Assembly: GCA_902594255.1 (NCBI GenBank)
Contig: CACJLN010000005.1
Location: 20,639 to 84,638 of the forward strand
Direction of reading: 5' to 3'
Source of the DNA: an uncultured Pelagibacteraceae bacterium
Lineage (GTDB): Bacteria; Pseudomonadota; Alphaproteobacteria; Pelagibacterales; Pelagibacteraceae
DNA length: 64,000 nt
Part shown: in pieces, positions 52,272 through 60,383 of the stretch
Numbering within the stretch: position 1 is the stretch's first letter
Layout: each line of letters begins with the position of its first letter
The notes under the pieces: model-generated
What the model was told of the DNA's origin: nothing
The model's database searches: none
The model's input: the letters and a program-made list of their open reading frames with translations, nothing else
Position numbers and translations under genes: made by a program

Positions 52272-53087
52272 TTAAATTTTCCCATACTCAGCCCAAGAAC
52301 CATCGTAAATACATGGACGATATTTATCATTTATTAAAGAATAAGCTAGTGCCAAAACACATGCAGTAACACCAGATCCACATGAGAAAACAATCTCTAT
52401 TTCTTGACTGTCTTTTATATAAGCATCAAAAATGACTTGAAGATCTTTTTTGTTTTTGAAAGTTTTGTCATCATTTAAACATTCATTAAAGGGTAAACAC
52501 CAAGAATTTTTTATGTTACCACTTCTTAAACCCTTTCTTGGCTCTGGTATTTTTCCTTCAAATCTTTCTCTGCTTCTTGCATCAATCACCTTGAATTCTT
52601 GCGTATCTATATTTTGATCAATCATTTTCATATTCTTTATCAATTCTTTGTTTTCTAATCCTTTGTATTCACTTATTTCAATATTCTTTAAATCCTTAGT
52701 GATTTTTCTTTTTTCTTTTATCCATTTTTTTAATCCCCCATTTAAAACATGGACCATTTCAGCGTTGTGTCCAAAATAAATAAAATTAAACCAACATCTA
52801 CAAGAGCTAATAACATCAGAGTTATCGTAAATGATGATTTCATCATCATTTTTAATTCCCATTTTAGATACTATTTTTTCCCATTCTGCTTTTTCTACTA
52901 TCATATGAGGTAAGTTAGTGTTTTTTTTTGAATTTTTATCTAAATCAAAAAAAACTGCATTTGGAATATGCATTTTTTTATATTCTTCAAAACCAACTCT
53001 TTTAGTTTGGGGCATATGCCACGAACAATCAATTATTTTGACGTCATTAAGGTTTTTATCTAGCCAGTCTGTTTCTACTAGAGACAT
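52272..53087 (-). CDS. sseA: 3-mercaptopyruvate sulfurtransferase (rhodanese family)
   Basis: This tandem-rhodanese protein has 271 residues. The active-site Cys236 lies in the loop CGSGVTAC, the form typical of mercaptopyruvate sulfurtransferases rather than thiosulfate rhodaneses. The N-terminal inactive domain includes IIDCSWHMPQTKR and IIIYDNSDVISSCRCWF; the C-terminal one has VIDARSRERFEGKIPEPRKG. It follows msrA by one base, so it may belong to a sulfur/oxidative-damage repair unit. Confidence 0.92.
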   Translation of the reverse strand: MSLVETDWLDKNLNDVKIIDCSWHMPQTKRVGFEEYKKMHIPNAVFFDLDKNSKKNTNLPHMIVEKAEWEKIVSKMGIKNDDEIIIYDNSDVISSCRCWFNFIYFGHNAEMVHVLNGGLKKWIKEKRKITKDLKNIEISEYKGLENKELIKNMKMIDQNIDTQEFKVIDARSRERFEGKIPEPRKGLRSGNIKNSWCLPFNECLNDDKTFKNKKDLQVIFDAYIKDSQEIEIVFSCGSGVTACVLALAYSLINDKYRPCIYDGSWAEYGKI

Positions 53088-53088
53088 T

Positions 53089-53532
53089 TTATCTTTTTTC
53101 TAAATATTTTTGATGGTATTCCTCGGCTGTACAGTAATTCTTAAGTAAAGAAATTTTTGTAACAACTTTTCCTGATAATCTTTCATTTGTATCTTTCAAC
53201 ACCTCTTCAGCAATAATTTTTTGTTTATCATTTAAGTAAAAAATCTCACTTCTGTATTGTGTACCAAAATCTGGTCCTTGAGAGTTCAAAGTAGTTGGAT
53301 CATGAATTTGAAAAAAAATTTTTAAAATCTTTTCATAGCTTATAATTTTTTCATCAAAATCAAGTTTGACAACTTCAGCATGGTTTGTTTTACCGGTACA
53401 TACTTCTTTATAAGTAGTTGTAGGGCTATCGCCACCACAATAACCAACCTCTGTTTTAATAATTCCCTCAATTTTACTAAATTTAATTTCTGGTCCCCAA
53501 AAACATCCAAGTGCTAAAACTGCTATTTCCAT
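53089..53532 (-). CDS. msrA: Peptide methionine sulfoxide reductase A
   Basis: MsrA reduces methionine-S-sulfoxide in proteins. The catalytic Cys10 is in the signature LGCFWGPEIKF. VGYCGGDSPTTTYKEVCTGKTNHAEVV and DPTTLNSQGPDFGTQYRSEIFY (cited as QGPDFGTQYRSEIFY) are diagnostic. At 147 residues it is a short form ending in EEYHQKYLEK, with no MsrB fusion. It is the first gene of the minus-strand run msrA-sseA-MFP-RND. Confidence 0.93.
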   Translation of the reverse strand: MEIAVLALGCFWGPEIKFSKIEGIIKTEVGYCGGDSPTTTYKEVCTGKTNHAEVVKLDFDEKIISYEKILKIFFQIHDPTTLNSQGPDFGTQYRSEIFYLNDKQKIIAEEVLKDTNERLSGKVVTKISLLKNYCTAEEYHQKYLEKR

Positions 53533-53567
53533 TGATTATCAAATAAATTAATTTACAAATTATTCAT

Positions 53568-54452
53568 ATGCTTAGTAAAAATCAATTGGGTTTTTTGTAC
53601 ATGTTTATGTCCATTTGTGCCTTTTCTTTAATGGATATTATAGTCAAATGGTCTGTTGATTATCCAATTGGGCAAGTATTGTTTTTTAGAGGCTTTTTTG
53701 GAATAATTTTTTATTTTTTTATTATTCCAAAGGAAAGGCTCCATAATTTTTATCAGACTAAGAGACCAGGTTTACATTTGCTAAGATGCATTTCTGGATT
53801 AATTGCTCTAGTATCAATATTTATTGCATTGCGAGAATTACCTTTAGCAACAGTTGTAAGTATATCTTTTGCAGCACCGATATTTACTACAATCTTTTCA
53901 ATTTTTTTATTAAGTGAAAAAGTTGGTATTTTTAGATGGCTAGCAGTGATTATAGGTTTCATTGGAATTTTGATTATAACAGAACCGGGAATAAGTGAGT
54001 TAAATATCTATTATATCTTTCCAATAATTTTTTGTTTAGGACTTTCTTATGTAGCAATAACAATCAGACAACTCTCTTCAACTGAACCAGTATGGTTAAT
54101 TTCTTTTTATTTCTCTTTATCAATTATGATACTAAGTTTTTTCACAATTCCACAAGGGTGGGTGATGCCAAGTTTTAATCATTTGGTTTTATTATCTTTT
54201 GTTGGAATTTTTGGTGGAGTTGCTAATTTGTGGTTAAGTCAGTCCTATAAGTACTCAGAGGTCTCACTTGTTACTCCACTTAAATATTTGGCGTTAGTTT
54301 TTGCAATATTTTTTGGCTATTTAATTTGGGATGAAATTCCAACAATCAAAACACTTTTTGGAGCTTTCTTAGTAATAATTTCAACATTAATAATTTTTAG
54401 AAGAGAGATTTACAAAAAGAAAGTTGTTACCCCTGAGCCTTTAAATGACTAA
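53568..54452 (+). CDS. DMT-superfamily EamA transporter
   Basis: This is a ten-helix drug/metabolite exporter of 294 residues with two EamA repeats. It begins LGFLYMFMSICAFSLMDIIVKW and has VSISFAAPIFTTIFSIFLLSEKVG (cited as APIFTTIFSIFLLSEKVG) in repeat 1 and VSLVTPLKYLALVFAIFFGYLIWDE in repeat 2. Substrates of this family include amino acids and riboflavin-type metabolites and cannot be predicted here. Its stop overlaps the glycosylase start by 8 bases. Confidence 0.9.
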   Translation: MLSKNQLGFLYMFMSICAFSLMDIIVKWSVDYPIGQVLFFRGFFGIIFYFFIIPKERLHNFYQTKRPGLHLLRCISGLIALVSIFIALRELPLATVVSISFAAPIFTTIFSIFLLSEKVGIFRWLAVIIGFIGILIITEPGISELNIYYIFPIIFCLGLSYVAITIRQLSSTEPVWLISFYFSLSIMILSFFTIPQGWVMPSFNHLVLLSFVGIFGGVANLWLSQSYKYSEVSLVTPLKYLALVFAIFFGYLIWDEIPTIKTLFGAFLVIISTLIIFRREIYKKKVVTPEPLND

Positions 54453-55080
54453 TGTTCCTAAATATTGGAATAAAGCAAAAAAGTATTTATGCCAAAAAGA
54501 TAAAGTTATGGCAAAATTAATCAAAAGATATCAAAGTCCTACAGAGACAATATTAACGTCTAGAAGAGATATTTTCTTTTCATTATGTAAGAGTATAATT
54601 GGACAGCAAATAAGTGTAGCAGCCGCCAATTCAGTCTTTCTAAAATTTAAAAAAAAATGTAAGAACAAAATCAACGCAAAAACAGTAAAAAAGTTATCTT
54701 CAATTCAATTAAAAAGTTGTGGATTAAGTAAACAAAAAGTTAACGGAATAAAAAGCTTATCTAAACAAATATTAGATAAGAGCTTTGACCCAAAACTTAT
54801 TGCCAGCATGAATGATGAAGAGGCGATAATTTATCTTTCTAAATTAAGACAAATTGGAAGATGGTCTGCTGAGATGATATTATTATTTACTTACAACAGA
54901 CCAAACATTTGGCCAATTCAAGACATAGGCTTATTAAGAGCAATTTCAAAAAATTATAATAAAAATTATTTACCACCAGATACATTTATCAATTTATTGA
55001 ATAAAAGGTTTTCACCATATTGTTCAGTCGCAACCTGGTATCTTTGGCGTAGTATTGATCCAGAGCCGATACAGTATTAA
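54445..55080 (+). CDS. alkA: DNA-3-methyladenine glycosylase II (AlkA-like)
   Basis: This HhH-GPD base-excision glycosylase has 211 residues. The N-terminal FSLCKSIIGQQISVAAANSVFLKF region, the helix-hairpin-helix LRQIGRWSAEMILLF and the catalytic Asp in PNIWPIQDIGLLRAI are visible. It removes alkylated purines. It is shorter than E. coli AlkA (282) because the N-terminal TBP-like domain is absent, as in MagI/Mag-type enzymes. Its 3' end overlaps the DUF1330 gene by 4 bases. Confidence 0.9.
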   Translation: MTNVPKYWNKAKKYLCQKDKVMAKLIKRYQSPTETILTSRRDIFFSLCKSIIGQQISVAAANSVFLKFKKKCKNKINAKTVKKLSSIQLKSCGLSKQKVNGIKSLSKQILDKSFDPKLIASMNDEEAIIYLSKLRQIGRWSAEMILLFTYNRPNIWPIQDIGLLRAISKNYNKNYLPPDTFINLLNKRFSPYCSVATWYLWRSIDPEPIQY

Positions 55081-55364
55081 TTACCCTCGACAAGCTGATG
55101 ATGTCTTACAACATGACCTTTTAAAATATTATGAGCTTCTTGATAGTCTGTTGAATCGTAGCACTTTACGGCAGTATCATAATCAGGAAACTCAACTACA
55201 ACTGTTCTAGGCGACTCAACTCCATCATTAGTTCTGTTTTTTCCACCTCTAACTATGAATTTACCAGAAAATTTTTCTATAGCTGGCTTAGCTTTGCCCG
55301 CATACTCCTTAAGTTTTTCTAAATTATTGATTTTTTCATATATACAAACCCAATAACCTTTCAT
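55077..55364 (-). CDS. DUF1330 family protein
   Basis: This is a small ferredoxin-like-fold (dimeric alpha-beta barrel) protein of 95 residues. The family pattern is KGYWVCIYEKINNLEKLKEYAGKAKPAIEKF, cited as LKEYAGKAKPAIEKF, then GKFIVRGG and VVEFPDYDTAVKCYDSTDYQEA. Function is unknown. It has a clear Shine-Dalgarno (AGGAGAATT before ATG on the minus strand), which is uncommon in this window, and stands alone between two plus-strand genes. Confidence 0.85.
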   Translation of the reverse strand: MKGYWVCIYEKINNLEKLKEYAGKAKPAIEKFSGKFIVRGGKNRTNDGVESPRTVVVEFPDYDTAVKCYDSTDYQEAHNILKGHVVRHHQLVEGN

Positions 55365-55406
55365 AATTCTCCTTTTTTAATTTTTTTTTTGTGATACCAA
55401 ATTTTA

Positions 55407-55934
55407 ATGACAAATAAATTAATAGTCACCTTTGAAGAATATAACAAGATTGTTGAAAAATTAGCAATACTTATACATCAAAATTATAAACCAACAGTGC
55501 TTGTTGGCATAATGAGAGGAGCCGCACCCATTATAGATATTTTGTCACGAATTCTTAAATTACCAATTGCTTATATAGTAATTCAAAGTTACTCTGGAAA
55601 AGGTACCGAAGATAAACAGGGAGAATTAATGTTTGCGAGGGAAATAAGTTCTTTAGCAAATAATGAGGATTTTAAACGAGTACTTTTAATTGATGATTTA
55701 TCTGACACAGGATTAACTCTTAATAAAAGTATTGAATGGTTAAAAAACTATGGCCCAACAAAAGACTTCATTAAAGAGGTAAAAACTGCATGTTTGTGGA
55801 AAAAAAAATCATCAACATTTGAACCAGATTTTTGTCCTATAAAATTGAACTCTGATCCCTGGATTGTTCAACCAACAGAGCACTATGAAGAAATATCTAT
55901 AAAAAAAATTATAGAAAAAAATAAAAAGGGCTAG
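55407..55934 (+). CDS. Purine phosphoribosyltransferase (Gpt-like)
   Basis: This type I phosphoribosyltransferase has 175 residues. The PRPP-binding loop is VLLIDDLSDTGLTLNKSI, and the N-terminal VGIMRGAAPIIDILSRIL binds pyrophosphate. The C-terminal DPWIVQPTEHYE resembles xanthine/guanine (Gpt) and related archaeal-type hypoxanthine enzymes. It converges on an NCS2 purine permease, supporting purine base salvage. The stop codon lies inside the following terminator stem. Confidence 0.85.
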   Translation: MTNKLIVTFEEYNKIVEKLAILIHQNYKPTVLVGIMRGAAPIIDILSRILKLPIAYIVIQSYSGKGTEDKQGELMFAREISSLANNEDFKRVLLIDDLSDTGLTLNKSIEWLKNYGPTKDFIKEVKTACLWKKKSSTFEPDFCPIKLNSDPWIVQPTEHYEEISIKKIIEKNKKG

Positions 55935-55954
55935 GTAAAACTAGCCCTTTTTTT
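55925..55954. terminator. Bidirectional intrinsic terminator
   Basis: A perfect 10-base inverted repeat, AAAGGGCTAG / CTAGCCCTTT, is separated by GTAAAA. It is followed on the plus strand by a T run, and on the minus strand by TTTTTATTTTTT. It can therefore stop both the phosphoribosyltransferase gene, whose TAG stop is in the stem, and the convergent permease. It is one of only two clear intrinsic terminators in the window. Confidence 0.9.
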
Positions 55955-55961
55955 AAACTCT

Positions 55962-57272
55962 TTAAGCTACAATAAAACTTATGAAGCTTAAGATAGCAAT
56001 AACCCAAATTGCTGGTGAAGTTGTTGAAAATTTACCAGTAAATATTTTGATTAAAGCATAAGAAATAAATGCTAAAGCAATTCCATTACTTATACTATAT
56101 GTCAAAGGCATTGATATCATGGCTAAAACTGCTGGAGCTGACTCAGCAATATCGTCCCACTCTATGTCAGTGATATTTCTAACAAATAAAACAGCAACAT
56201 ATAGTAGAGCTGCGCCATCTATCTCTTTAGGAAGGCTTGTAGCTAAAGGAGAAAGAAATAAACAAGCTAAAAATAAAAGTCCTATGACCAAGGAAGTCAT
56301 TCCAGTTCTGCCACCAGCTTTTACTCCTGCTCCAGACTCTACATAACTTGTAACTGTGGTAGTACCCATCAATGCACCTGCTACAGTTCCAACACTATCT
56401 GACATCATCGCTTTTTCAATATCTTGGACCTTGCCTTTTTTATCAACTTTACCTGCAACATTGGCAACTGATGTTAAAGTTCCAGCCGTATCAAAAAAGT
56501 CTATAAATAATAAAGTAAATATAACCGTGGACATTCCAGCAGTAAATGCTGCAGTTAAATCAAAATCCATTAGGTAAGTCATTGGCGGTATGCTTCCAAC
56601 TACACCGTTGAATTTTGCAAGACCAGACGCCCAAGCAATAATGCTAAAGACTATGATACCAATAATAATATTTCCTTTAATATTTAGTTTTTCCATTACA
56701 ATCATTGATACAAAGGCAAGACAACCTAAAATGATGAGTGGATTTTTTATATCTCCTAAAGTGACTAATGTAACAGGATGGTCTGCAACTACTCCCATTA
56801 TTTCAAGACCAATAATTGCTAAAAACAAACCAATTCCAGCTCCAATTCCTAATTTTAAACTTCTTGGGATAGAATTAATTAACCATGCTCGTATTGGCGT
56901 TAAAGAAATAATCAAAAATAGAACACCTGCAACCAAAACAGCTCCTAAAGCTGCTTGAGGAGTGTAACCCATACCTGCAACTACACCAAATGCAACAAAA
57001 GCATTAATTCCCATTCCTGGGGCTAAACCAATTGGCCAAGTTTTACCGTAAAAGGCCATTATGAAACACGCGAGAGCAGTAGCCACAATAGTAGCAGTAA
57101 AAACTGCACCAAAATCAAAAAAACCCTTTTCTGGACCAGCAAACTCTCCTGATAGTATGAAAGGATTTAAAAACATTATGTATGCCATAGTTAAAAAAGT
57201 TGTAACTCCGGCAATTACTTCTGTTTTAAAATTTGTTTTATGTTTTTTGTAATTAAAATATTTATTTAACAT
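55962..57272 (-). CDS. NCS2 purine permease (AzgA/PbuG type)
   Basis: This is an inner-membrane transporter of adenine/guanine/hypoxanthine, 436 residues with about 12-14 helices. Family motifs are KTEVIAGVTTFLTMAYIMFLNP (cited as VIAGVTTFLTMAYIMFLNP), GLAPGMGINAFVAFGVV, LFIDFFDTAGTLTSVAN and TTTVTSYVESGAGVKAGGRTG, which place it in the AzgA branch rather than the UraA/UapA branch. The start is supported by a strong Shine-Dalgarno (TAGGAGG, 4 bases before ATG). It pairs with the convergent phosphoribosyltransferase. Confidence 0.94.
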   Translation of the reverse strand: MLNKYFNYKKHKTNFKTEVIAGVTTFLTMAYIMFLNPFILSGEFAGPEKGFFDFGAVFTATIVATALACFIMAFYGKTWPIGLAPGMGINAFVAFGVVAGMGYTPQAALGAVLVAGVLFLIISLTPIRAWLINSIPRSLKLGIGAGIGLFLAIIGLEIMGVVADHPVTLVTLGDIKNPLIILGCLAFVSMIVMEKLNIKGNIIIGIIVFSIIAWASGLAKFNGVVGSIPPMTYLMDFDLTAAFTAGMSTVIFTLLFIDFFDTAGTLTSVANVAGKVDKKGKVQDIEKAMMSDSVGTVAGALMGTTTVTSYVESGAGVKAGGRTGMTSLVIGLLFLACLFLSPLATSLPKEIDGAALLYVAVLFVRNITDIEWDDIAESAPAVLAMISMPLTYSISNGIALAFISYALIKIFTGKFSTTSPAIWVIAILSFISFIVA

Positions 57273-57399
57273 TTTTCCTCCTATATTTGTTTTAGGTATT
57301 TGATTCTCGCTAAAAATTCCCGGTAAATTATTATCTTATTCACACAATACAACTAAGAAGTTTATATTTATAGTTTGTCCTACTTGTTATCATGTTTAA

Positions 57400-57705
57400 A
57401 TGAGAAATCTGAAACCTATAATTTTAATTTTAGTTTTGTCTTTTACTATCTCAGCCTGTCAGACTATTAAAAATAAAACTGATGAGATCGTTGAAAAAGA
57501 GAATCAAAAATTAACTAAATACATTGGTAAAACATCCAGTTTACTAAAAATGGAATTAGGTGCTCCTAGTGAAGATTTTAAAAACGAAAAAGGGAATTTA
57601 ATTTTAGTATATAATACTAAAAAGTACGGGATACCATGTGAGAGAAGATTTGAAATAAATTCTAATTCTATTGTAATTGGATTTATTTCTAATGGATGTT
57701 TTTAA
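57400..57705 (+). CDS. Small predicted lipoprotein
   Basis: This is a 101-residue protein with signal helix PIILILVLSFTISAC ending in a lipobox-like ISAC-Q. The mature part (YIGKTSSLLKMELGAPSEDFKNEKG, then ILVYNTKKYGIPCERRF) resembles the small SmpA/BamE-like fold used in outer-membrane lipoproteins, but the similarity is weak. Two cysteines near the C-terminus (IPCERR and NGCF) may form a disulfide. The function is unknown. The 127 bases between it and the divergent permease hold no other gene. Confidence 0.72.
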   Translation: MRNLKPIILILVLSFTISACQTIKNKTDEIVEKENQKLTKYIGKTSSLLKMELGAPSEDFKNEKGNLILVYNTKKYGIPCERRFEINSNSIVIGFISNGCF

Positions 57706-57711
57706 AAATTA

Positions 57712-57736
57712 CTTGCGGAGAAGTTATCTCCGCAAG
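57712..57736 (-). terminator. Intrinsic terminator of hsp20
   Basis: A perfect 10-base stem, CTTGCGGAGA / TCTCCGCAAG, has a 5-base loop. On the minus strand it is followed by TAATTTTTAAAAA, so it serves best as the terminator of hsp20, 10 bases after its stop. On the plus strand the T run is poor, but the hairpin may still protect or end the lipoprotein transcript. Confidence 0.82.
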
Positions 57737-57746
57737 CAAGGTCTAT

Positions 57747-58193
57747 TTATTTGATATCAATAAGTTTTTTCTTCTTATGTTCTGGAACAATTCTTTCACA
57801 AGATATTGTCAAAAGACCATCTTTAAGTTCAGCACCATTAACTTTTACATCATCAGCAATAGTAAATGATCGCGCGAATTGTCTTTGAGAAATACCTTTA
57901 TGAATGATCTCACCATCTGTGTTATTGTCCTCAGATTTATTAACCTGTTTCGTTCTTACTGTTAATAAATTATCCTCAAACTCAACCTCAACATCTTTTT
58001 TGTTAAAACCAGCTAAAGCTAATTCTATAGCATAATTATCCTTTCCAGTTTTTCTGATGTTATATGGCGGGTAGTTTGACTGCATAGTCAAAGCACCATT
58101 CCCAAGCATATTTTCAAATTGATCAAACATATCATCAAAACCAATTGAAAATGGTCTTAGTGAGTTGAATATAGATAAATCCTTACTTGTCAT
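57747..58193 (-). CDS. hsp20: Small heat shock protein Hsp20 (IbpA-like)
   Basis: This ATP-independent holdase of the alpha-crystallin family has 148 residues. The N-terminal FNSLRPFSIGFDDMFDQFENML and YPPYNIRKTGKDNYAIELALAGF (cited as YPPYNIRKTGKDNY) are typical of IbpA-class proteins. The alpha-crystallin domain ends KDGLLTISCERIVPEHKKKK. It is a single-gene unit with its own heat-type promoter, an apparent RNA thermometer and a strong intrinsic terminator. Confidence 0.95.
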   Translation of the reverse strand: MTSKDLSIFNSLRPFSIGFDDMFDQFENMLGNGALTMQSNYPPYNIRKTGKDNYAIELALAGFNKKDVEVEFEDNLLTVRTKQVNKSEDNNTDGEIIHKGISQRQFARSFTIADDVKVNGAELKDGLLTISCERIVPEHKKKKLIDIK

Positions 58194-58250
58194 AATATCC
58201 TCCTTTGTTAAGCAAGTTTATTTATTGTTAGCCCCATTAGGCGACCAACA
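58194..58250 (-). ncRNA. ROSE-like RNA thermometer in the hsp20 leader
   Basis: The leader forms two predicted hairpins. The proximal one pairs CTTGCTT (58216-58210) with the Shine-Dalgarno AAGGAGG (58205-58199) over a 4-base loop (AACA), leaving a single G opposite G. That is the hallmark of ROSE elements, where UUGCU faces AGGA. The upstream hairpin is GTTGGTCGCC-TAAT-GGGGCTAAC, with one bulge (58249-58227). A ROSE-type element before an alphaproteobacterial hsp20 fits known biology: it would melt on warming and expose the ribosome-binding site. Confidence 0.75.
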
Positions 58251-58255
58251 TTATG

Positions 58256-58284
58256 TATATGGGAGTAATTTATTTTTTTTCAAG
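58256..58284 (-). promoter_or_regulatory. RpoH (sigma-32)-type promoter of hsp20
   Basis: On the minus strand CTTGAAA (58284-58278) is followed after 13 bases by TCCCATAT, which matches the sigma-32 pattern CTTGAAA...CCCCATNT in all but one defined position. The start site would fall near 58250, giving a leader of about 57 bases that is just the thermometer region. Confidence 0.72.
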
Positions 58285-58287
58285 ATA

Positions 58288-60369
58288 TCAAAATTTAATT
58301 TTTTCAGAGATCTTTAAAATAAATGTGTAGTCAAAAGCTATTTCTTCGATGGCACCATCTCTACCTGACTTCCCCCCATGGCCTGCGTTCATTTCAGTTT
58401 TTAACAAAAGCAAGTTATTGTCTGTTTTTAGATCTCTAAGTTTGGCTGTAAATTTTGCTGGTTCATCAAATAATACCCTATTATCACTTAAGCTTGTTGT
58501 AATTAACATGTGAGGATAATCCATTTTTTTAATGTTGTTATATGGAGCATAAGAATAAATATAATCAAAATGCTCTTTTTTATCTTTTGCATTTCCGAAT
58601 TCATCAAATTCTCCAACAGTAAGAGGCAAAGAATGATCCAAGTTAGTTGTTAATGAGTCAACAAATGGTACAGCCATAACAATTCCAAGAAATAATTCTG
58701 GAGATTGATTAACTACTGCTCCCATTAATAAACCACCAGCCGATCCACCCATACCAATAATTTTTCCTTTCGACGAATATCTTTTTTCAATCAAAAACTT
58801 TGCTACGTGGATGTAATCTTCAAAAGTATTTTTTTTATTAAGAAGCTTTCCTTCTTTCCACCATTTCATTCCTTTTTCCATTCCCCCTCTAATATGTGCA
58901 GTTACCCAAATAACATCTCTGTCAATTAAACTCAATCTAGTTGAGGAAAAATCTGGAGTCATTGAACTTCCATATGACCCATAGCCATATAAAAGTAAAT
59001 TTGCTGTTCCATTAATTTTTGTTTTTTTGTGCCTGGTAATTGTAAGTGGAACCAATCTTCCATCATGAGAAGGGCACTCCAGTCTTTCGACTATATAGTC
59101 ATCCGGATTATGACCAGATGGGATTTCTTGTTCTTTTACTAATTTTTTTTCTTTTGTTTTTAAATTGTATAAATAAGTTTTGCCTGGTGTTTTCGGGGAC
59201 GAATATGACAAATAAACAAAGTCAGTATTTTTATTTCTTTGTATCAACGAGACATTAGGCACAATCACAGATTCGTCAGTAAATTTTAACTCTTCCTCAA
59301 TTCCTGTTTGTCTATTTCTTACAAATAACTTTCCTAATGCATTTGATTTTTCTTCCCTAATAATCCAATTATTTAAAAATATTAATCCTCCGATTAAAAC
59401 CTCTTCTTTACCAGCTATATAAATTTCCCACTTTTGATTTGATAAATCATCACATCTTTCAATTTTGAAATCCTCTGCATCATCATTAGTATGACAATAA
59501 AAATATCCACCCCAAGAATTGACTGAATAAATTACTCCCTTTCTTCTTTTTATAATTAATTTTGGTTTTGGGTTTTTTTCTGTTACCTCAAAGTAGTATT
59601 GTTCAGAAGTATTATGATCCGATGTTGTTATAAAAAAATATTTTTCGTCTGAACTCAAACTTATACCCACAGTAAATGCTTCACTTTTCTCTTCAAAAAT
59701 AAGCTCATCATCTTTAGCTGATGATCCAATTTTGTGTCTAAATATTTTTCTGGGTCTATGAAATTCATCAAGCTTTGAATAAAAAAAATATTGATCGTCC
59801 AAACTAAATGCAATACTTCCACTTGTTTCTTCTATTTTCTCAGTGACTAATTTTCCTGAGGTAATATTTCTTATGTAAATTGTATAATATTCAGATCCTT
59901 TTAAGTCTAAAGAATAACCTAAAAGTTTATCATTATAACTAACCTCTAAATCACCAACACCGAAATATTCAGTTTTTAATTTCCCTTTTTCGAGGTCACC
60001 ATTCCAAAATTCTTCAACAGTATCACTTCCAATTTTTTTTCTAAGTTTTATTGAATAATTTCCTACCGCAGTTGTTTTAGTCCAATATTCATATTCTTTG
60101 TCTTTAAATTTTAACGATTCATCATCTAATTTTATTCTACCTTTAATTTCATCAAATAAGATTTTCTGATATTTTTTTGTGTCTTTTAAATTATGTTCTG
60201 TAAAATTATTTTCTTCTTCAAGATATTTCCTAACATCTGGAAGTAGCTTGGAACTATCTTTTAAAACCTCAAGAATATTATCCTGATGGATCCAACTATA
60301 ATTATCTTCCCACGTGGTATTGTGACAAGATTTAAGCTCTGGTTTTTTTTTAAGTTGTGGTATTTTCAT
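58288..60369 (-). CDS. ptrB: Oligopeptidase B (prolyl oligopeptidase family, S9A)
   Basis: This is a cytoplasmic serine peptidase cleaving after basic residues in short peptides. At 693 residues, a beta-propeller half is followed by an alpha/beta hydrolase half. The catalytic set is visible as Ser in GMGGSAGGLLMGAV, Asp in TSLSDNRVLFDEPAKF and His in NAGHGGKSGRDG. The N-terminus DNYSWIHQDN and LLYGYGSYGSSM also match the family. It starts 15 bases from the divergent J-protein ATG. Confidence 0.94.
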   Translation of the reverse strand: MKIPQLKKKPELKSCHNTTWEDNYSWIHQDNILEVLKDSSKLLPDVRKYLEEENNFTEHNLKDTKKYQKILFDEIKGRIKLDDESLKFKDKEYEYWTKTTAVGNYSIKLRKKIGSDTVEEFWNGDLEKGKLKTEYFGVGDLEVSYNDKLLGYSLDLKGSEYYTIYIRNITSGKLVTEKIEETSGSIAFSLDDQYFFYSKLDEFHRPRKIFRHKIGSSAKDDELIFEEKSEAFTVGISLSSDEKYFFITTSDHNTSEQYYFEVTEKNPKPKLIIKRRKGVIYSVNSWGGYFYCHTNDDAEDFKIERCDDLSNQKWEIYIAGKEEVLIGGLIFLNNWIIREEKSNALGKLFVRNRQTGIEEELKFTDESVIVPNVSLIQRNKNTDFVYLSYSSPKTPGKTYLYNLKTKEKKLVKEQEIPSGHNPDDYIVERLECPSHDGRLVPLTITRHKKTKINGTANLLLYGYGSYGSSMTPDFSSTRLSLIDRDVIWVTAHIRGGMEKGMKWWKEGKLLNKKNTFEDYIHVAKFLIEKRYSSKGKIIGMGGSAGGLLMGAVVNQSPELFLGIVMAVPFVDSLTTNLDHSLPLTVGEFDEFGNAKDKKEHFDYIYSYAPYNNIKKMDYPHMLITTSLSDNRVLFDEPAKFTAKLRDLKTDNNLLLLKTEMNAGHGGKSGRDGAIEEIAFDYTFILKISEKIKF

Positions 60370-60383
60370 TAGATCAAAAATAT

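Noticed and set aside
56119-56958. Three consecutive plus-strand frames inside the permease gene
   Set aside because: They are reverse shadows of a hydrophobic transporter, with no independent evidence of coding.
57273-57399. Classic purine (guanine/adenine) riboswitch before the permease
   Set aside because: The conserved three-way-junction blocks of that class are not seen on the minus strand; only a short RBS-masking pairing is visible.
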